From NCBI GenBank assembly GCA_902494875.1, contig CABUUO010000006.1, positions 44,378 to 108,377 on the forward strand: a stretch of DNA of 64,000 bases, given 5' to 3'. A model generated the notes under the pieces. The model saw nothing but the letters and a program-made list of their open reading frames with translations, had not been told where the DNA came from and did not search any database. The position numbers and the translations under genes are program-made. The DNA is from an uncultured Pseudomonadota bacterium. Lineage in GTDB: Bacteria > Pseudomonadota > Alphaproteobacteria > RF32 > CAG-239. Shown one piece after another: positions 33,399 through 41,975 of the stretch (position 1 is the stretch's first letter; every line of letters starts with the position of its first letter).

Positions 33399-33821
33399 AT
33401 GAGCGATAACCTGCACAAAACCGCAAATCTGGAAAACATTACCTGCCTGATTGTCGATGATGACAAATTTTCAAGAACTTTCATCAAAACAGCTTTGTAT
33501 CAAATCGGTATCAAAAATACCAAAGAAGCCAACAACCCGCAGGAAGCTCAGGAACTTTTAAACGATTTCAAAATCGACGTGATTTTACTGGACCAGCAAA
33601 TGCCCGAAAAAAGCGGTCTCGAATTTGCCAAAGAACTAAAGTCCGGTATGGGAAGATATCGAAACGTTCCCATAATAATGATTACGGTTGACACCAAAGA
33701 GCAGACCGTATTAAATGCCAAAAGTCTGGGCATTCACGAATATCTCGTCAAACCGATTTCCCCGATGGCGCTAAAAAAAAGAATCTGCAGCGCAATAGAA
33801 GCCAAACACGAAAGAATCTAA
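33399..33821 (+). CDS. CheY-like response regulator
   Basis: A 140-aa stand-alone receiver domain. Acid pocket Asp20-Asp21, phospho-acceptor Asp65 (ILLDQQMPEKSG), switch Thr96 (PIIMITVDTK) and Lys118 (YLVKP) are all present. There is no output domain. A short N-terminal tail of about 14 residues precedes it. The cognate kinase is not in the window. It lies 3 bp before uppP. It could serve a flagellar, cell-cycle or stress relay; the sequence does not say which. Confidence 0.93.
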   Translation: MSDNLHKTANLENITCLIVDDDKFSRTFIKTALYQIGIKNTKEANNPQEAQELLNDFKIDVILLDQQMPEKSGLEFAKELKSGMGRYRNVPIIMITVDTKEQTVLNAKSLGIHEYLVKPISPMALKKRICSAIEAKHERI

Positions 33822-33824
33822 AAA

Positions 33825-34646
33825 GTGACTGATATCAATATTATCCTTCTCTCCTTGCTTCAAGGGTTTACAGAGTTTCTGCCGGTCAGTTCTTCCGGAC
33901 ATTTGATTTTGTTTTCAAAATTTACCTCTTTTCCTGATCAGGGCATGGCCATGGATGTTGCCATGCACGTCGGCTCAATTCTGGCGGTAATGATTTACTT
34001 TTCGGAAGAAATCTGGAAAATGACCAAAGGCATTTTCAAAACCTGGCTGCTTCCTAATTTCCAAAACCCCGGCAGCCGCCTGTTTTGGCAGATTATAATC
34101 GCGACGGTTCCTGCTGTTATTGTCGGTTTCCTGCTTAAAGAAAACGGAATGGAATGGCTCCGCAGCAGCAAAATCATCGGTTGGACGATTCTCGGATTCG
34201 GTATATTGCTGTTTATCGCCGACAAAATCGGCATGACGATTCGCAAAGTTGAACATTTAGGGATTCTTGACGCTTTTTTAATCGGAATTGCTCAGTGTCT
34301 GGCACTGATTCCCGGCACCAGCCGCTCAGGAATCACCATCACCATGGGGCGTTTTTTGGGGCTTGAAAGAAGAGAAGCCGCAAAATTTTCAATGTTGCTG
34401 GCCATTCCAACCATCATTGGTGCCGGATTATTGGTCGGATTTGAACTTTATCAACAAAATAATTTAAAAGAAATCATTTTAGCTATTGACGGAATAATTT
34501 ATTCGTTTATATTTTCCATCGTTGCGATATACGTAATGATGTGGTGGTTGAAAAAGTCAACTTTCCTCCCATTCGTAATCTATAGGATAATTTTAGGAAG
34601 CCTCTTGCTTTTAGATTCTTATGGATATATACATATAACGCAATAG
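33825..34646 (+). CDS. uppP: Undecaprenyl-diphosphatase
   Basis: A 273-aa BacA-type membrane phosphatase recycling undecaprenyl pyrophosphate for cell-wall and LPS synthesis. The catalytic motif is QGFTEFLPVSSSGHLIL near the start and PGTSRSGITITMGRFLG in the middle. About eight membrane helices. The start is GTG 33825, 3 bp after the response regulator, so translational coupling is likely. Confidence 0.97.
   Translation: MTDINIILLSLLQGFTEFLPVSSSGHLILFSKFTSFPDQGMAMDVAMHVGSILAVMIYFSEEIWKMTKGIFKTWLLPNFQNPGSRLFWQIIIATVPAVIVGFLLKENGMEWLRSSKIIGWTILGFGILLFIADKIGMTIRKVEHLGILDAFLIGIAQCLALIPGTSRSGITITMGRFLGLERREAAKFSMLLAIPTIIGAGLLVGFELYQQNNLKEIILAIDGIIYSFIFSIVAIYVMMWWLKKSTFLPFVIYRIILGSLLLLDSYGYIHITQ
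34605..34633 (+). promoter_or_regulatory. Predicted promoter of tRNA-Leu inside the uppP 3' end
   Basis: TTGCTT, 17-bp spacer, TATACA, placing the start 10-15 bp before the mature tRNA. Confidence 0.6.
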
Positions 34647-34653
34647 TTATTAT

Positions 34654-34739
34654 GCCCTGGTGGCGGAATTGGTAGACGCGCATGCTTCAGGTGCATGTTG
34701 GCTCAGCCAGTGGAAGTTCGAGTCTTCTCCAGGGCACCA
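34654..34739 (+). tRNA. tRNA-Leu (anticodon CAG)
   Basis: An 86-nt class II tRNA. The acceptor stem GCCCTGG/CCAGGGC is perfect. The D arm includes GGTAGACGC. Anticodon stem CATGC/GCATG closes TTCAGGT with anticodon CAG, reading CUG. A long variable arm (TTGGCTCAGCCAGT) follows, then the T loop GTTCGAGTC, discriminator A, and CCA is genome-encoded. The identity is clear. Confidence 0.97.
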
Positions 34740-34780
34740 TACAACAAAACCCTCCCAACGGAGGTTTTTGTTGTATGGTG
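34735..34780 (+). repeat. 21-bp inverted repeat joined to the tRNA 3' end
   Basis: Bases 34735-34755 pair with 34760-34780 at 20 of 21 positions around CAAC. The left arm begins inside the tRNA (the CACCA end). The T5 stretch lies within the right arm, so it may act as the tRNA terminator, but the stem is far longer than needed. Confidence 0.8.
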
Positions 34781-35246
34781 AAAAGAACTTGTTAATTTGT
34801 AAAGCCGCACCAGCGTATAAAACAAATGTTACAAGTACTTTGACCGAAACAAAGTTAGTCTTGCAGCATAACGCAAGATTTACGTAGTAAGACCCTAAAA
34901 AGACCTCCTTTATGGAGGTTTTTTTTATGGTATTTTGTAAACAGCTCAAACTTCCCAAAAGAAGTTTGACGAGGAGGGGAGGCAGACGGGAGTATGCCGG
35001 TGAGGCTTTTGCCGAACAACGACGAAGCGGCCGAGGATTTGCCTGCAAACCGCAGAGGGCACAGAATGTCTTTGACCAAAGCGTAGTTGTTGAGCTTTAC
35101 AAAGCGAAACTTACAAAGCAAGAGTATGCTGAAAAACTCTCCCCACAAAGTTATTAAATATTGCAAATGTCAACAAAGTCTCTAAAATAGGCTCTAAATG
35201 TAACTATAACAACAATTTGCTTTAATAATTATTCATTCAAGCCGCC
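34740..35246. other. 507-bp region after tRNA-Leu
   Basis: Contains the inverted repeat, an A/T-rich stretch, a terminator (34896-34926) and then a GC-richer tract to about 35160. An 81-codon frame (34912-35157, low-complexity basic start) is open through this tract, but its ATG lies inside the terminator T-run and no family or ribosome site is seen. I cannot decide between a non-coding remnant and a small gene. Confidence 0.45.
34896..34926 (+). terminator. Terminator downstream of tRNA-Leu
   Basis: ACCTCC-TTTAT-GGAGGT followed by eight T. Its stem core is the same as that of the inverted repeat at 34735. Confidence 0.8.
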
Positions 35247-36260
35247 ATGAACTCAAACCTTTCAGACTTACTTCTACAATGGTATAACCGGCACGGACGC
35301 ACTCTCCCCTGGCGGGTAAAAGGCGGCGCTCACCCCGATCCCTACATTATTCTCGTATCGGAAATTATGCTTCAGCAAACGACCGTCAAAACTGTCATTC
35401 CCTACTTTGAACGCTTTATCAGACGCTTCCCGACAATACAGGACCTGGCCGCGGCACCGCTGGAAGAAGTTTACCTCTACTGGCAGGGACTGGGTTACTA
35501 TACCCGTGCCCGCTCTCTGCATACGACCGCCCAAACAATCGTTGACCGCTTTGGCGGCGTTTTTCCGCAAAACAAATCCGACGTACTGAAACTCAAAGGC
35601 ATCGGCGAATATACCGTTGCCAGTTTTCTGGCATTGGCTTTTAATCAGCCCGAAACCGTCATCGACGGCAACGTCATCCGCATTATCTGCCGCCTGTACC
35701 ATTTGACCGAACCGATCGAAAAAATTATGCCCCAAATCAGGGAAAAGGCCGCGGCTCTGACCAGCCGCGATCATGCCGCCGATTATGCCTCAGCCATTAT
35801 GGATTTGGGCGCCGTAATCTGCACCCCCAAAGCGCCGCAATGCCTGCTCTGTCCATGGAAAGGATTCTGCCTCTCGCAAGGCTTAAAAGAACTTGAACAG
35901 ATTCCCAACCGCAGCAAAACGGCCAAAAAGGACAAATCGGGCTATGTCTATCTCATCCGCAATCTTCAGGGAGAAATCTTCATTCGCAAAAGAACCGAAA
36001 AAGGGCTGTTATCCGGTTTGTATGAATTTCCCTGGGATGATGAAAAACCTCTGTTCGCCGAATATTCCCCGCAAGATACAGGCCTCGGCGTATCGCATAC
36101 ATTCACCCACATCAATCTGACTTTGAAAATCCATACGCTGCAAACTGAAGACGTTTTTCCCGACGGCGAATTTGTCGCGCCGGAAAATTTATGCCGCTAT
36201 CCTTTTTCAACCCTGATGAAAAAAGTTTATCAAAAGTTCCATAACCAAAAAACAAATTAA
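35247..36260 (+). CDS. mutY: A/G-specific adenine glycosylase
   Basis: A 337-aa base-excision enzyme removing adenine opposite 8-oxoguanine. The catalytic Glu lies in SEIMLQQTTV and the Asp in VIDGNVIRI; HhH motif LKGIGEYTVASFLALAF; [4Fe-4S] ligands spaced C-x6-C-x2-C-x5-C (CTPKAPQCLLCPWKGFC). The C-terminal Nudix-like domain (about 230-330) has GLYEFPWDDE and VSHTFTHINL. Length and motifs are all normal. Confidence 0.97.
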   Translation: MNSNLSDLLLQWYNRHGRTLPWRVKGGAHPDPYIILVSEIMLQQTTVKTVIPYFERFIRRFPTIQDLAAAPLEEVYLYWQGLGYYTRARSLHTTAQTIVDRFGGVFPQNKSDVLKLKGIGEYTVASFLALAFNQPETVIDGNVIRIICRLYHLTEPIEKIMPQIREKAAALTSRDHAADYASAIMDLGAVICTPKAPQCLLCPWKGFCLSQGLKELEQIPNRSKTAKKDKSGYVYLIRNLQGEIFIRKRTEKGLLSGLYEFPWDDEKPLFAEYSPQDTGLGVSHTFTHINLTLKIHTLQTEDVFPDGEFVAPENLCRYPFSTLMKKVYQKFHNQKTN

Positions 36261-36319
36261 ACCTCTTTACATTATGTTTCCGGCGTTTATTATAAAATAA
36301 ACATTAAATTTTTAAGATT

Positions 36320-36658
36320 ATGATTAGCGCAAAATTTTTAAAAAGAGCCACATCTTGGATGTTTGGCACCAAAAGTCTGCAAACCTCCGAGCAAAATGGT
36401 GAAAGAATATGGAATGAACTTGACGCCCTGCTTCCGCCTGCTGTCGGTATAATTGAAGACGATCTCCCGCGGATTGAAGCTTTTAAACGCCAAGTTCAAA
36501 AACTCGGCCGCCGGGATAAAAATGATTTGAAAAGTTGGCTGGTCTTACAGATTTACGATTTGGAACACAACTTCTGTGAACTCAGCACCTCTTCCGAAGA
36601 AGAACTGGAAAGACAATGGAGACAAATCTATAATCAGCACCTGAAAGCCATCAGTTGA
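36320..36658 (+). CDS. Small soluble helical protein, unknown
   Basis: A 112-aa protein with no recognised family. It is charged and likely all-helical (ERIWNELDALLPPAVGIIEDDLPRIEAFKRQVQ, LGRRDKNDLKSWLVLQIYDLEHNF). The leader is A/T-rich without Shine-Dalgarno, like the Bacteroidota-like genes. It follows mutY by 59 bp and ends before a perfect palindromic terminator. Coding is likely from length and amino-acid composition only. Confidence 0.6.
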   Translation: MISAKFLKRATSWMFGTKSLQTSEQNGERIWNELDALLPPAVGIIEDDLPRIEAFKRQVQKLGRRDKNDLKSWLVLQIYDLEHNFCELSTSSEEELERQWRQIYNQHLKAIS

Positions 36659-36668
36659 CAACAAAGTC

Positions 36669-36716
36669 ATATATCATAAAAAAAGACACCTGACGGTGTC
36701 TTTTTTTATGATATAT
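36669..36716. terminator. Perfect palindromic terminator
   Basis: A 22-bp stem with core GACACC-TGAC-GGTGTC, A7/T7 and outer ATATATCAT/ATGATATAT arms. It serves both converging genes; the MATE stop codon lies in the right arm. Confidence 0.92.
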
Positions 36717-38037
36717 GCGGCCGGCAACACCGATAATACCATACGCCCAGAGCATCAGCCAAAAACCAGCCGACAGGAATTGACCACCAGACACCGAGCA
36801 AACCGATTGAGGGAACCGGAGCCAGAGCATAGGCCAAAATCACGCGCGTTCCCAAAGAAACGACCGTCAACACCACCGAGATTCCCGGTTTGCCGATTCC
36901 GCGGTAAAAACCGTAAAACAAAAACAACCAGCCAATCCCGAAATAGCACATTCCTTCTATCTGTAAATACTGCACGCCGATTTCGATAATTTCCTCATCC
37001 CGGGCATCAACAAAAACCAGCATCAGCTCTCGCGCAAAAAAATAAACCACGGACGAAATAAAAAGACAGAAAACCAACGATGTCTTAACCGCGGAAACAA
37101 TTCCTTCCCGAATTCGCTCTTTTCGGCCCGCACCAAAATTCTGTGCGATAAACGTTGAAAAACCGTTGCCGAAGTCCTGCACCGGCATATAGGCCAGCGC
37201 ATCAATTTTTACGGCGGCGGCAAAAGCGGCCATCACCACCACTCCGAAACTGTTAATCAACCCCTGAACCATCAGGATTCCGAAATTCATAATCGACTGC
37301 TGCACACAGGTCAGCAACGAATAGCCGGTAATCATTTTCAAAATGCTCAGACGAAATTTTAAATGATTTGTCCCAAGTTTCAGCAATGGTATTCTGGCAA
37401 AACTGTACCAAGCTAACCCGATTGCCGAAGCCACCTGAGAAATAACCGTCGCCCATGCCGCACCGGCAACCCCCATGTCAAAATACAGAATCAACACCAA
37501 ATCCAGAATAATATTTAAAACCGCCGTAACCGCCAAAAAGACCAGAGGCGTCGCCGAATTTCCAAGTGCGCGCAGCAGCGAAGCAAAATAGTTATAGACA
37601 AACGTCAGCATAATACCGTAAAAAATCACTTCCAGATATTGTTCCGTTTCTGACCTGATTTCCGCGGGAATTTGCATCAGCGACATAATGTTTTCCGTCT
37701 GCCATACGACCAGCAGGTTGATCGCGACGCTGACCAGCCCCACAAAAAGAAATGACACAAAAAAACTGTTTTTCAGGCAATTATAATCCTTCGCGCCGAA
37801 CAAAATCGAAAAGACGATTCCGCTGCCCATGCATAATCCCAATATCACCGAAGTCAGAAACACCATCAGCGTAAAGGAAGCGCCCACCGCAGCCAATGCG
37901 CCGGCACCGACAAACTTGCCGACAATAATCGTGTCGGCAATGTTGTAAACCTGCTGCAACAGGTTTCCCAAAATCAGCGGTGCCGAAAAACGCAAAATGG
38001 TTTTTGTCACCGGACCCGATGTCAGATCAATCTGCAT
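36706..38037 (-). CDS. MATE-family efflux transporter
   Basis: A 443-aa multidrug and toxin extrusion type exporter with about 12 helices, driven by an ion gradient. The family opening is PVTKTILRFSAPLILGNLLQQVYNIADTIIVG, with a second pseudo-repeat starting near ILKMITGYSLLTCVQQS. The length is normal. The start is ATG 38037 with AAGG about 6 bp upstream; an earlier ATG (38055) overlaps that site. The substrate cannot be told. Confidence 0.93.
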   Translation of the reverse strand: MQIDLTSGPVTKTILRFSAPLILGNLLQQVYNIADTIIVGKFVGAGALAAVGASFTLMVFLTSVILGLCMGSGIVFSILFGAKDYNCLKNSFFVSFLFVGLVSVAINLLVVWQTENIMSLMQIPAEIRSETEQYLEVIFYGIMLTFVYNYFASLLRALGNSATPLVFLAVTAVLNIILDLVLILYFDMGVAGAAWATVISQVASAIGLAWYSFARIPLLKLGTNHLKFRLSILKMITGYSLLTCVQQSIMNFGILMVQGLINSFGVVVMAAFAAAVKIDALAYMPVQDFGNGFSTFIAQNFGAGRKERIREGIVSAVKTSLVFCLFISSVVYFFARELMLVFVDARDEEIIEIGVQYLQIEGMCYFGIGWLFLFYGFYRGIGKPGISVVLTVVSLGTRVILAYALAPVPSIGLLGVWWSIPVGWFLADALGVWYYRCCRPHIS

Positions 38038-38228
38038 AAAAACCTTTTCCTTCATAAAAAAACACCATTCTGCATACCCCGGATTCAACAAATTTGCAAC
38101 CCCTTATCTCTACCAAAAACCAGGATTCCGCCCCCTTGAAAAAAACTTTTACATACTTATATATACACACATAACATCTTGTAAAAAAAAGAGATTTAAA
38201 TTCTGCTGGTATATTAAAATCAACGTGA

Positions 38229-38265
38229 TATACTGACTTTGTCTTCACCAAACGGAGGTACGACC
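38229..38265 (+). promoter_or_regulatory. Promoter and leader of DUF465 copy 1
   Basis: TATACT (38229-38234), 4 bp, then TTGTCTTCACCA (38239-38250) at about +1, then GGAGG. The same order and spacing occurs before copy 2 (TATAAT 38547-38552; 12-mer 38557-38568). TATTAAAA lies 17-18 bp upstream of both -10 boxes. Confidence 0.65.
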
Positions 38266-38451
38266 ATGGAATACAGCACCACAGCTCTGGAAACTTTGAA
38301 ACTGGAACATGCGCATCTCGATGCCGTTATCAAAGAAGAAGAAGGACATGTTTGGAAGAATTTAATCCGGATTGAGCAGCTCAAAAGAGAGAAACTAAAG
38401 AAAAAGGACGCTATTTTGCGTCGCAGAATACAATGCGTAAAACCGATATAG
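38266..38451 (+). CDS. DUF465/YdcH-like small protein, copy 1
   Basis: A 61-aa coiled-coil protein. ALETLKLEHAHLDAVIKEEE, IRIEQLKREKLKKKDAI matches the DUF465 (YdcH) layout of a helical hairpin. It starts at ATG 38266 with GGAGG upstream. It is paralogous to the next gene, with the same length and the same IRIEQLKR core. The function of the family is unknown. It has its own promoter and terminator. Confidence 0.82.
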   Translation: MEYSTTALETLKLEHAHLDAVIKEEEGHVWKNLIRIEQLKREKLKKKDAILRRRIQCVKPI

Positions 38452-38471
38452 TTTTTTCATAAACACACTTG

Positions 38472-38499
38472 CGGCGGTCTTTTTAAGACCGCCTTTTTT
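38472..38499 (+). terminator. Terminator after DUF465 copy 1
   Basis: GGCGGTC-TTTTTAA-GACCGCC followed by six T. Confidence 0.9.
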
Positions 38500-38582
38500 A
38501 TACGGATATGACTTTGATTTTTATAGAATATTAAAAGATTTTATGCTATAATAATATTGTCTTCACCAGAGGAGGAATTCGC

Positions 38583-38768
38583 ATGGAATACAATCTGACA
38601 TCTTTTGAAGTCCTGAAAATGGATGTTCAGTTACTGAACGCCCGGGCTAAAGAAGACAAAACACACTTATGGCAGAACCTGATCAGAATTGAGCAGCTCA
38701 AACGCAATAATACCCAAAAGAAAGACGCCGCCCTGCGTCGCATTATCCAGTGTAGCAGACCTAATTAA
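38583..38768 (+). CDS. DUF465/YdcH-like small protein, copy 2
   Basis: A 61-aa paralogue of the gene at 38266. The shared core is LWQNLIRIEQLKR / VWKNLIRIEQLKR, and both end in RRxIQC plus a short tail. AGGAGG before the ATG. The N-terminal helix has diverged (VQLLNARAKEDKTH). It is flanked by its own promoter and terminator, so the two copies are separately expressed small units. Confidence 0.82.
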   Translation: MEYNLTSFEVLKMDVQLLNARAKEDKTHLWQNLIRIEQLKRNNTQKKDAALRRIIQCSRPN

Positions 38769-38780
38769 GCATTATATTCC

Positions 38781-38812
38781 AAAAAAGCGGCCGTAGAAAC
38801 GGCCGCTTTTTT
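38781..38812 (+). terminator. Terminator after DUF465 copy 2
   Basis: AAAAGCGGCCGT-AGAA-ACGGCCGCTTTT followed by T. Confidence 0.92.
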
Positions 38813-38829
38813 ATGCCTGGCATCCCGAC

Positions 38830-39438
38830 TCAAAACAACGGCAGCCTGGCCTCTCCCGAAGGAAGCGTCCAGTAAAAGACATTGGTCCCCTCAAACGGAA
38901 TAATCGTTAGTGCCAGACCTCCGTTTTCATCCGCAGTTTCCGTCTCACAAAAACAATCCAGGATTGTTATCCGGTTTTCTCTGATTGTCAAAAAACCCCA
39001 GCTGTTTTCAACCGTATAAACCTTACCTGACTTTGTCTCTATTTTCGCGGAAAGCTGCCCACCGGAAGTATCGCATGCACACAGGCATTTCAGCACCCCG
39101 TCCCGCGACAGATACCAAAAATCGACTCCTGCGGCAAGCTTATCCTCCCATAACTGCTCCCAAATGACAATACACGCCTCATCGGACAAATGGCTCATAA
39201 CCTCAAGCTTGCCGTCTTCCGACTGATACATGGTTCTGAGAGTGGAAATATCCTTTACCAGAGGATCTTCATATTCAAGACACGGCGTTTTCATGTTCAG
39301 AAAATCAGCTTTCAATGAATCCGGTATATACTCATACAACCTATTCAAATAGTCTGTTTTATAAGACTTCTGGAGTTTCTGCGCTTCAAGCGCCATGCAA
39401 CAAAATACTGCAATCAATAATAAACTTAACTTTTTCAT
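38830..39438 (-). CDS. Secreted Bacteroidota-like protein, unknown
   Basis: A 202-aa exported protein with signal peptide MKKLSLLLIAVFCCMALEAQ (cleavage after EAQ). The mature part has LYEYIPDSLKADFLNM, several cysteines (CLCACDTSG) and a beta-rich second half. Its layout loosely recalls DUF3256-type secreted proteins of Bacteroidales, which I offer only as a possibility. The upstream leader is A/T only with no Shine-Dalgarno. It reads against the flanking DUF465 genes and toward their terminator. Confidence 0.7.
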   Translation of the reverse strand: MKKLSLLLIAVFCCMALEAQKLQKSYKTDYLNRLYEYIPDSLKADFLNMKTPCLEYEDPLVKDISTLRTMYQSEDGKLEVMSHLSDEACIVIWEQLWEDKLAAGVDFWYLSRDGVLKCLCACDTSGGQLSAKIETKSGKVYTVENSWGFLTIRENRITILDCFCETETADENGGLALTIIPFEGTNVFYWTLPSGEARLPLF

Positions 39439-39512
39439 AAAAAAATTTTTTTAAGTAAAACAAAAAAATATTAATGCGAAAGCCGGCATATCACATTATC
39501 CTTCAAAACACA

Positions 39513-39546
39513 AGAAAAAACCCGATGACTGCGCCATCGGGTTTTC
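39513..39546 (-). terminator. Terminator after pheT
   Basis: The minus strand has AACCCGATG-GCGCAGT-CATCGGGTT followed by TTTTC. Confidence 0.88.
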
Positions 39547-39573
39547 TGCTGCGCGGACAAGCGCTTCAAACGT

Positions 39574-41964
39574 TTATTTTCTAAGCTCGCCGCCGGTTTT
39601 TTTGGCAACGTCCACAATCACCTTATTCATCAGATTTTCTATATCCTGATCGGTGAAAGTTTTGTCTTTTGGCTGCATCGTAAAGGCAATGGCCACCGAC
39701 TTCTTGCCTTCGGGCATATTTTCACCTTCGTAAACGTCAAAAATACGGACTTCCGTAATATGGTCGCGGTCGGCGTTTTTGGCCGCGGCAATAATGTCCG
39801 CAGCTTTAACGCCTTTGCCGACCACAAAGGCCAAATCCTTGTCCACCGGCTGAAAAGCAGATAGTTCCAGTTTCTTTCTGGCCTTGTCTGCATTACCTCT
39901 GGGCGCCGGAATATTATCCAGATAGACCTCAAACGCGGCCACATTCTGCTTAATGCCGAATTTTTTCAAGACCGCAGGATGAAGCTCACCGAAATAAGCC
40001 AGTACGTTCTTGCCCAGACGCAGGCTGCCGCTGCGGCCCGGATGATAATAAGACGGAGCGTCTGCAAAAGCCTGCGCATTTTCAAAAGGCCCGTTGGCTG
40101 CCGCAATCGCTGCAACGGCGTCTGCCTTAGCATCAAAAACATCATAGGCTCTGGGTTCTTCCGCCCAGTGTTTTTTAGATGTCTGTCCGGAACGAATTCC
40201 CGCTGCAACCACTCTCTGCTCGCCGGGTTTACGTCCACAGAATTCGGGACCGACCTCAAACAAAGAGATATTGGCATAACCGCGGGCAATGTTGTTTTTG
40301 GCTCCCAGCAAAAGATTAGGCAGCAGAGACGGACGCATCTCATCCAGTTCCGCCGTAATCGGATTAGACAGCAAAACCGCCTCGGCGCCGTTTTTGCGGA
40401 ACATCTCTGCCACAGCTGAATCGGTAAAGCTCCAAGTAACGGTTTCAAACATTCCTCTGGCGGCCAGTTCATGCTTAACCGTTACGTTACGGCGCTGAAC
40501 CGGAGTCAGGGTCTGCTTCGGAAACTTGTCATGCGGCAGAGACGTCGCCGGAATTTTATCCAGACCGATCATCCGTACAATTTCTTCCACCAGATCGTGT
40601 TCGCCTTCAATATCGCCTCTCCAGGTCGGAGACACGGCCTTGATCCGCCCGTTTTCTTCACTGGTTTCAAAGCCGAGGTTATTCAGAATTTCAACGATTT
40701 TCGATTTTTCGACGTCTATGCCGATCAGACTTTTGATTCTCTCCGGACGCAGACAGGCTGTTCTTTTTTCTTCCGGTTCCGCACCGGCAATCTCAACCGA
40801 AGAAGCCTCGCCGCCGCAAATGTCCAAAATCAGCTGCGTTGCATAATCCGACCCTGAAACGTTGGATTTAGGATCAACCCAGCGCTCGTAACGATAACGG
40901 GAATCAGAATCAATCTGAAACTTGCGTCCGGTGCGCGAAATGCACTCCGGCGTAAACAGCGCGCATTCCAAAAATACGTTTTTGGTTTCATCGGAACAGC
41001 CTTTTTCCGCGCCGCCCATAATACCGCCCAGACACTGGATTCCCTCGTCGTCACAAATACCGAGCGACTTGTCGTCCAAAGCATATTCCTTGTCCTCAAG
41101 CGAAACAAACTTTTCGCCGTTGCGAGCCATTCTGACCGTAATGTTGCCTTTCAGCTTGTCTGCATCAAAAACGTGCAGCGGCCGGGCCATGTCATAGTTG
41201 ACATAATTGGTCACGTCAACCAGCGGCGATATTGAACGCAGACCGATGGCCGTCAGGCGGTCTTTCATCCATTTCGGCGTTTCGGCTTTGTTGTTGACGT
41301 TTCTGATATAGCGGCCGACATATACCGGACAGGCTTCCTGTGCCAGATTGACAACTTTGACCGGGCTCTCAAACGCACCGGTGGTTTTGCGGATATTTAA
41401 GGGTTTCAGCCTGCCCAGTCCGGCAGCGGCCAAATCTCTAGCCACGCCGCGCACGCCGAGACACTCGGCACGATTCGGCGTAATCGAAATGTCAAAAACC
41501 GGATCTATGTTCAAAACTTCGGCCGCCGGAACACCGATTTTTGTATCGGACGGAAGCTCGATAATGCCGGTATGGTCCTCGCCGATACACAGTTCCTTTT
41601 CCGAACACATCATACCGAAACTCTCCACCCCGCGGATTTTTCCGACTTTCAAAACTTCGCCGTAGCAGGGAATAACCACGCCGACCGGAGAGAATATGCC
41701 CCTCAGCCCTTTTTTGGCGTTCGGCGCGCCGCACACGACCTGATATTCTTTACTGCCGTCGCTGACTTTCAGTAAATGCAGATGGTCTGAATCCGGGTGC
41801 ATTTCGCACTCGGTAATCTCGGCGGTGACAAAACCGTCCAAAGCGGCGGCCGGATTGATAACTTCTTCGACTTCCAAGCCAATCTTAGTCAGAGTTTCTT
41901 CAATCTCCTTAACGCCGGCTTCGGTATCCAAATGTTCTTTTAACCATGATAACGTAAATTTCAT
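39574..41964 (-). CDS. pheT: Phenylalanine-tRNA ligase beta subunit
   Basis: A 796-aa subunit of the (alpha-beta)2 enzyme charging tRNA-Phe. The N-terminal EMAP-like tRNA-binding fold contains EITECEMHPDSDHLHLLKVSDG; the B3/B4 editing region contains NVNNKAETPKWMKDRLTAIGLRSISPLVDVTNYV; the C-terminal FDX-ACB anticodon domain contains LSAFQPVDKDLAFVV. The length is normal. It starts 11 bp after pheS on the same strand. Confidence 0.97.
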   Translation of the reverse strand: MKFTLSWLKEHLDTEAGVKEIEETLTKIGLEVEEVINPAAALDGFVTAEITECEMHPDSDHLHLLKVSDGSKEYQVVCGAPNAKKGLRGIFSPVGVVIPCYGEVLKVGKIRGVESFGMMCSEKELCIGEDHTGIIELPSDTKIGVPAAEVLNIDPVFDISITPNRAECLGVRGVARDLAAAGLGRLKPLNIRKTTGAFESPVKVVNLAQEACPVYVGRYIRNVNNKAETPKWMKDRLTAIGLRSISPLVDVTNYVNYDMARPLHVFDADKLKGNITVRMARNGEKFVSLEDKEYALDDKSLGICDDEGIQCLGGIMGGAEKGCSDETKNVFLECALFTPECISRTGRKFQIDSDSRYRYERWVDPKSNVSGSDYATQLILDICGGEASSVEIAGAEPEEKRTACLRPERIKSLIGIDVEKSKIVEILNNLGFETSEENGRIKAVSPTWRGDIEGEHDLVEEIVRMIGLDKIPATSLPHDKFPKQTLTPVQRRNVTVKHELAARGMFETVTWSFTDSAVAEMFRKNGAEAVLLSNPITAELDEMRPSLLPNLLLGAKNNIARGYANISLFEVGPEFCGRKPGEQRVVAAGIRSGQTSKKHWAEEPRAYDVFDAKADAVAAIAAANGPFENAQAFADAPSYYHPGRSGSLRLGKNVLAYFGELHPAVLKKFGIKQNVAAFEVYLDNIPAPRGNADKARKKLELSAFQPVDKDLAFVVGKGVKAADIIAAAKNADRDHITEVRIFDVYEGENMPEGKKSVAIAFTMQPKDKTFTDQDIENLMNKVIVDVAKKTGGELRK

Positions 41965-41975
41965 TGTCTTTTCTC

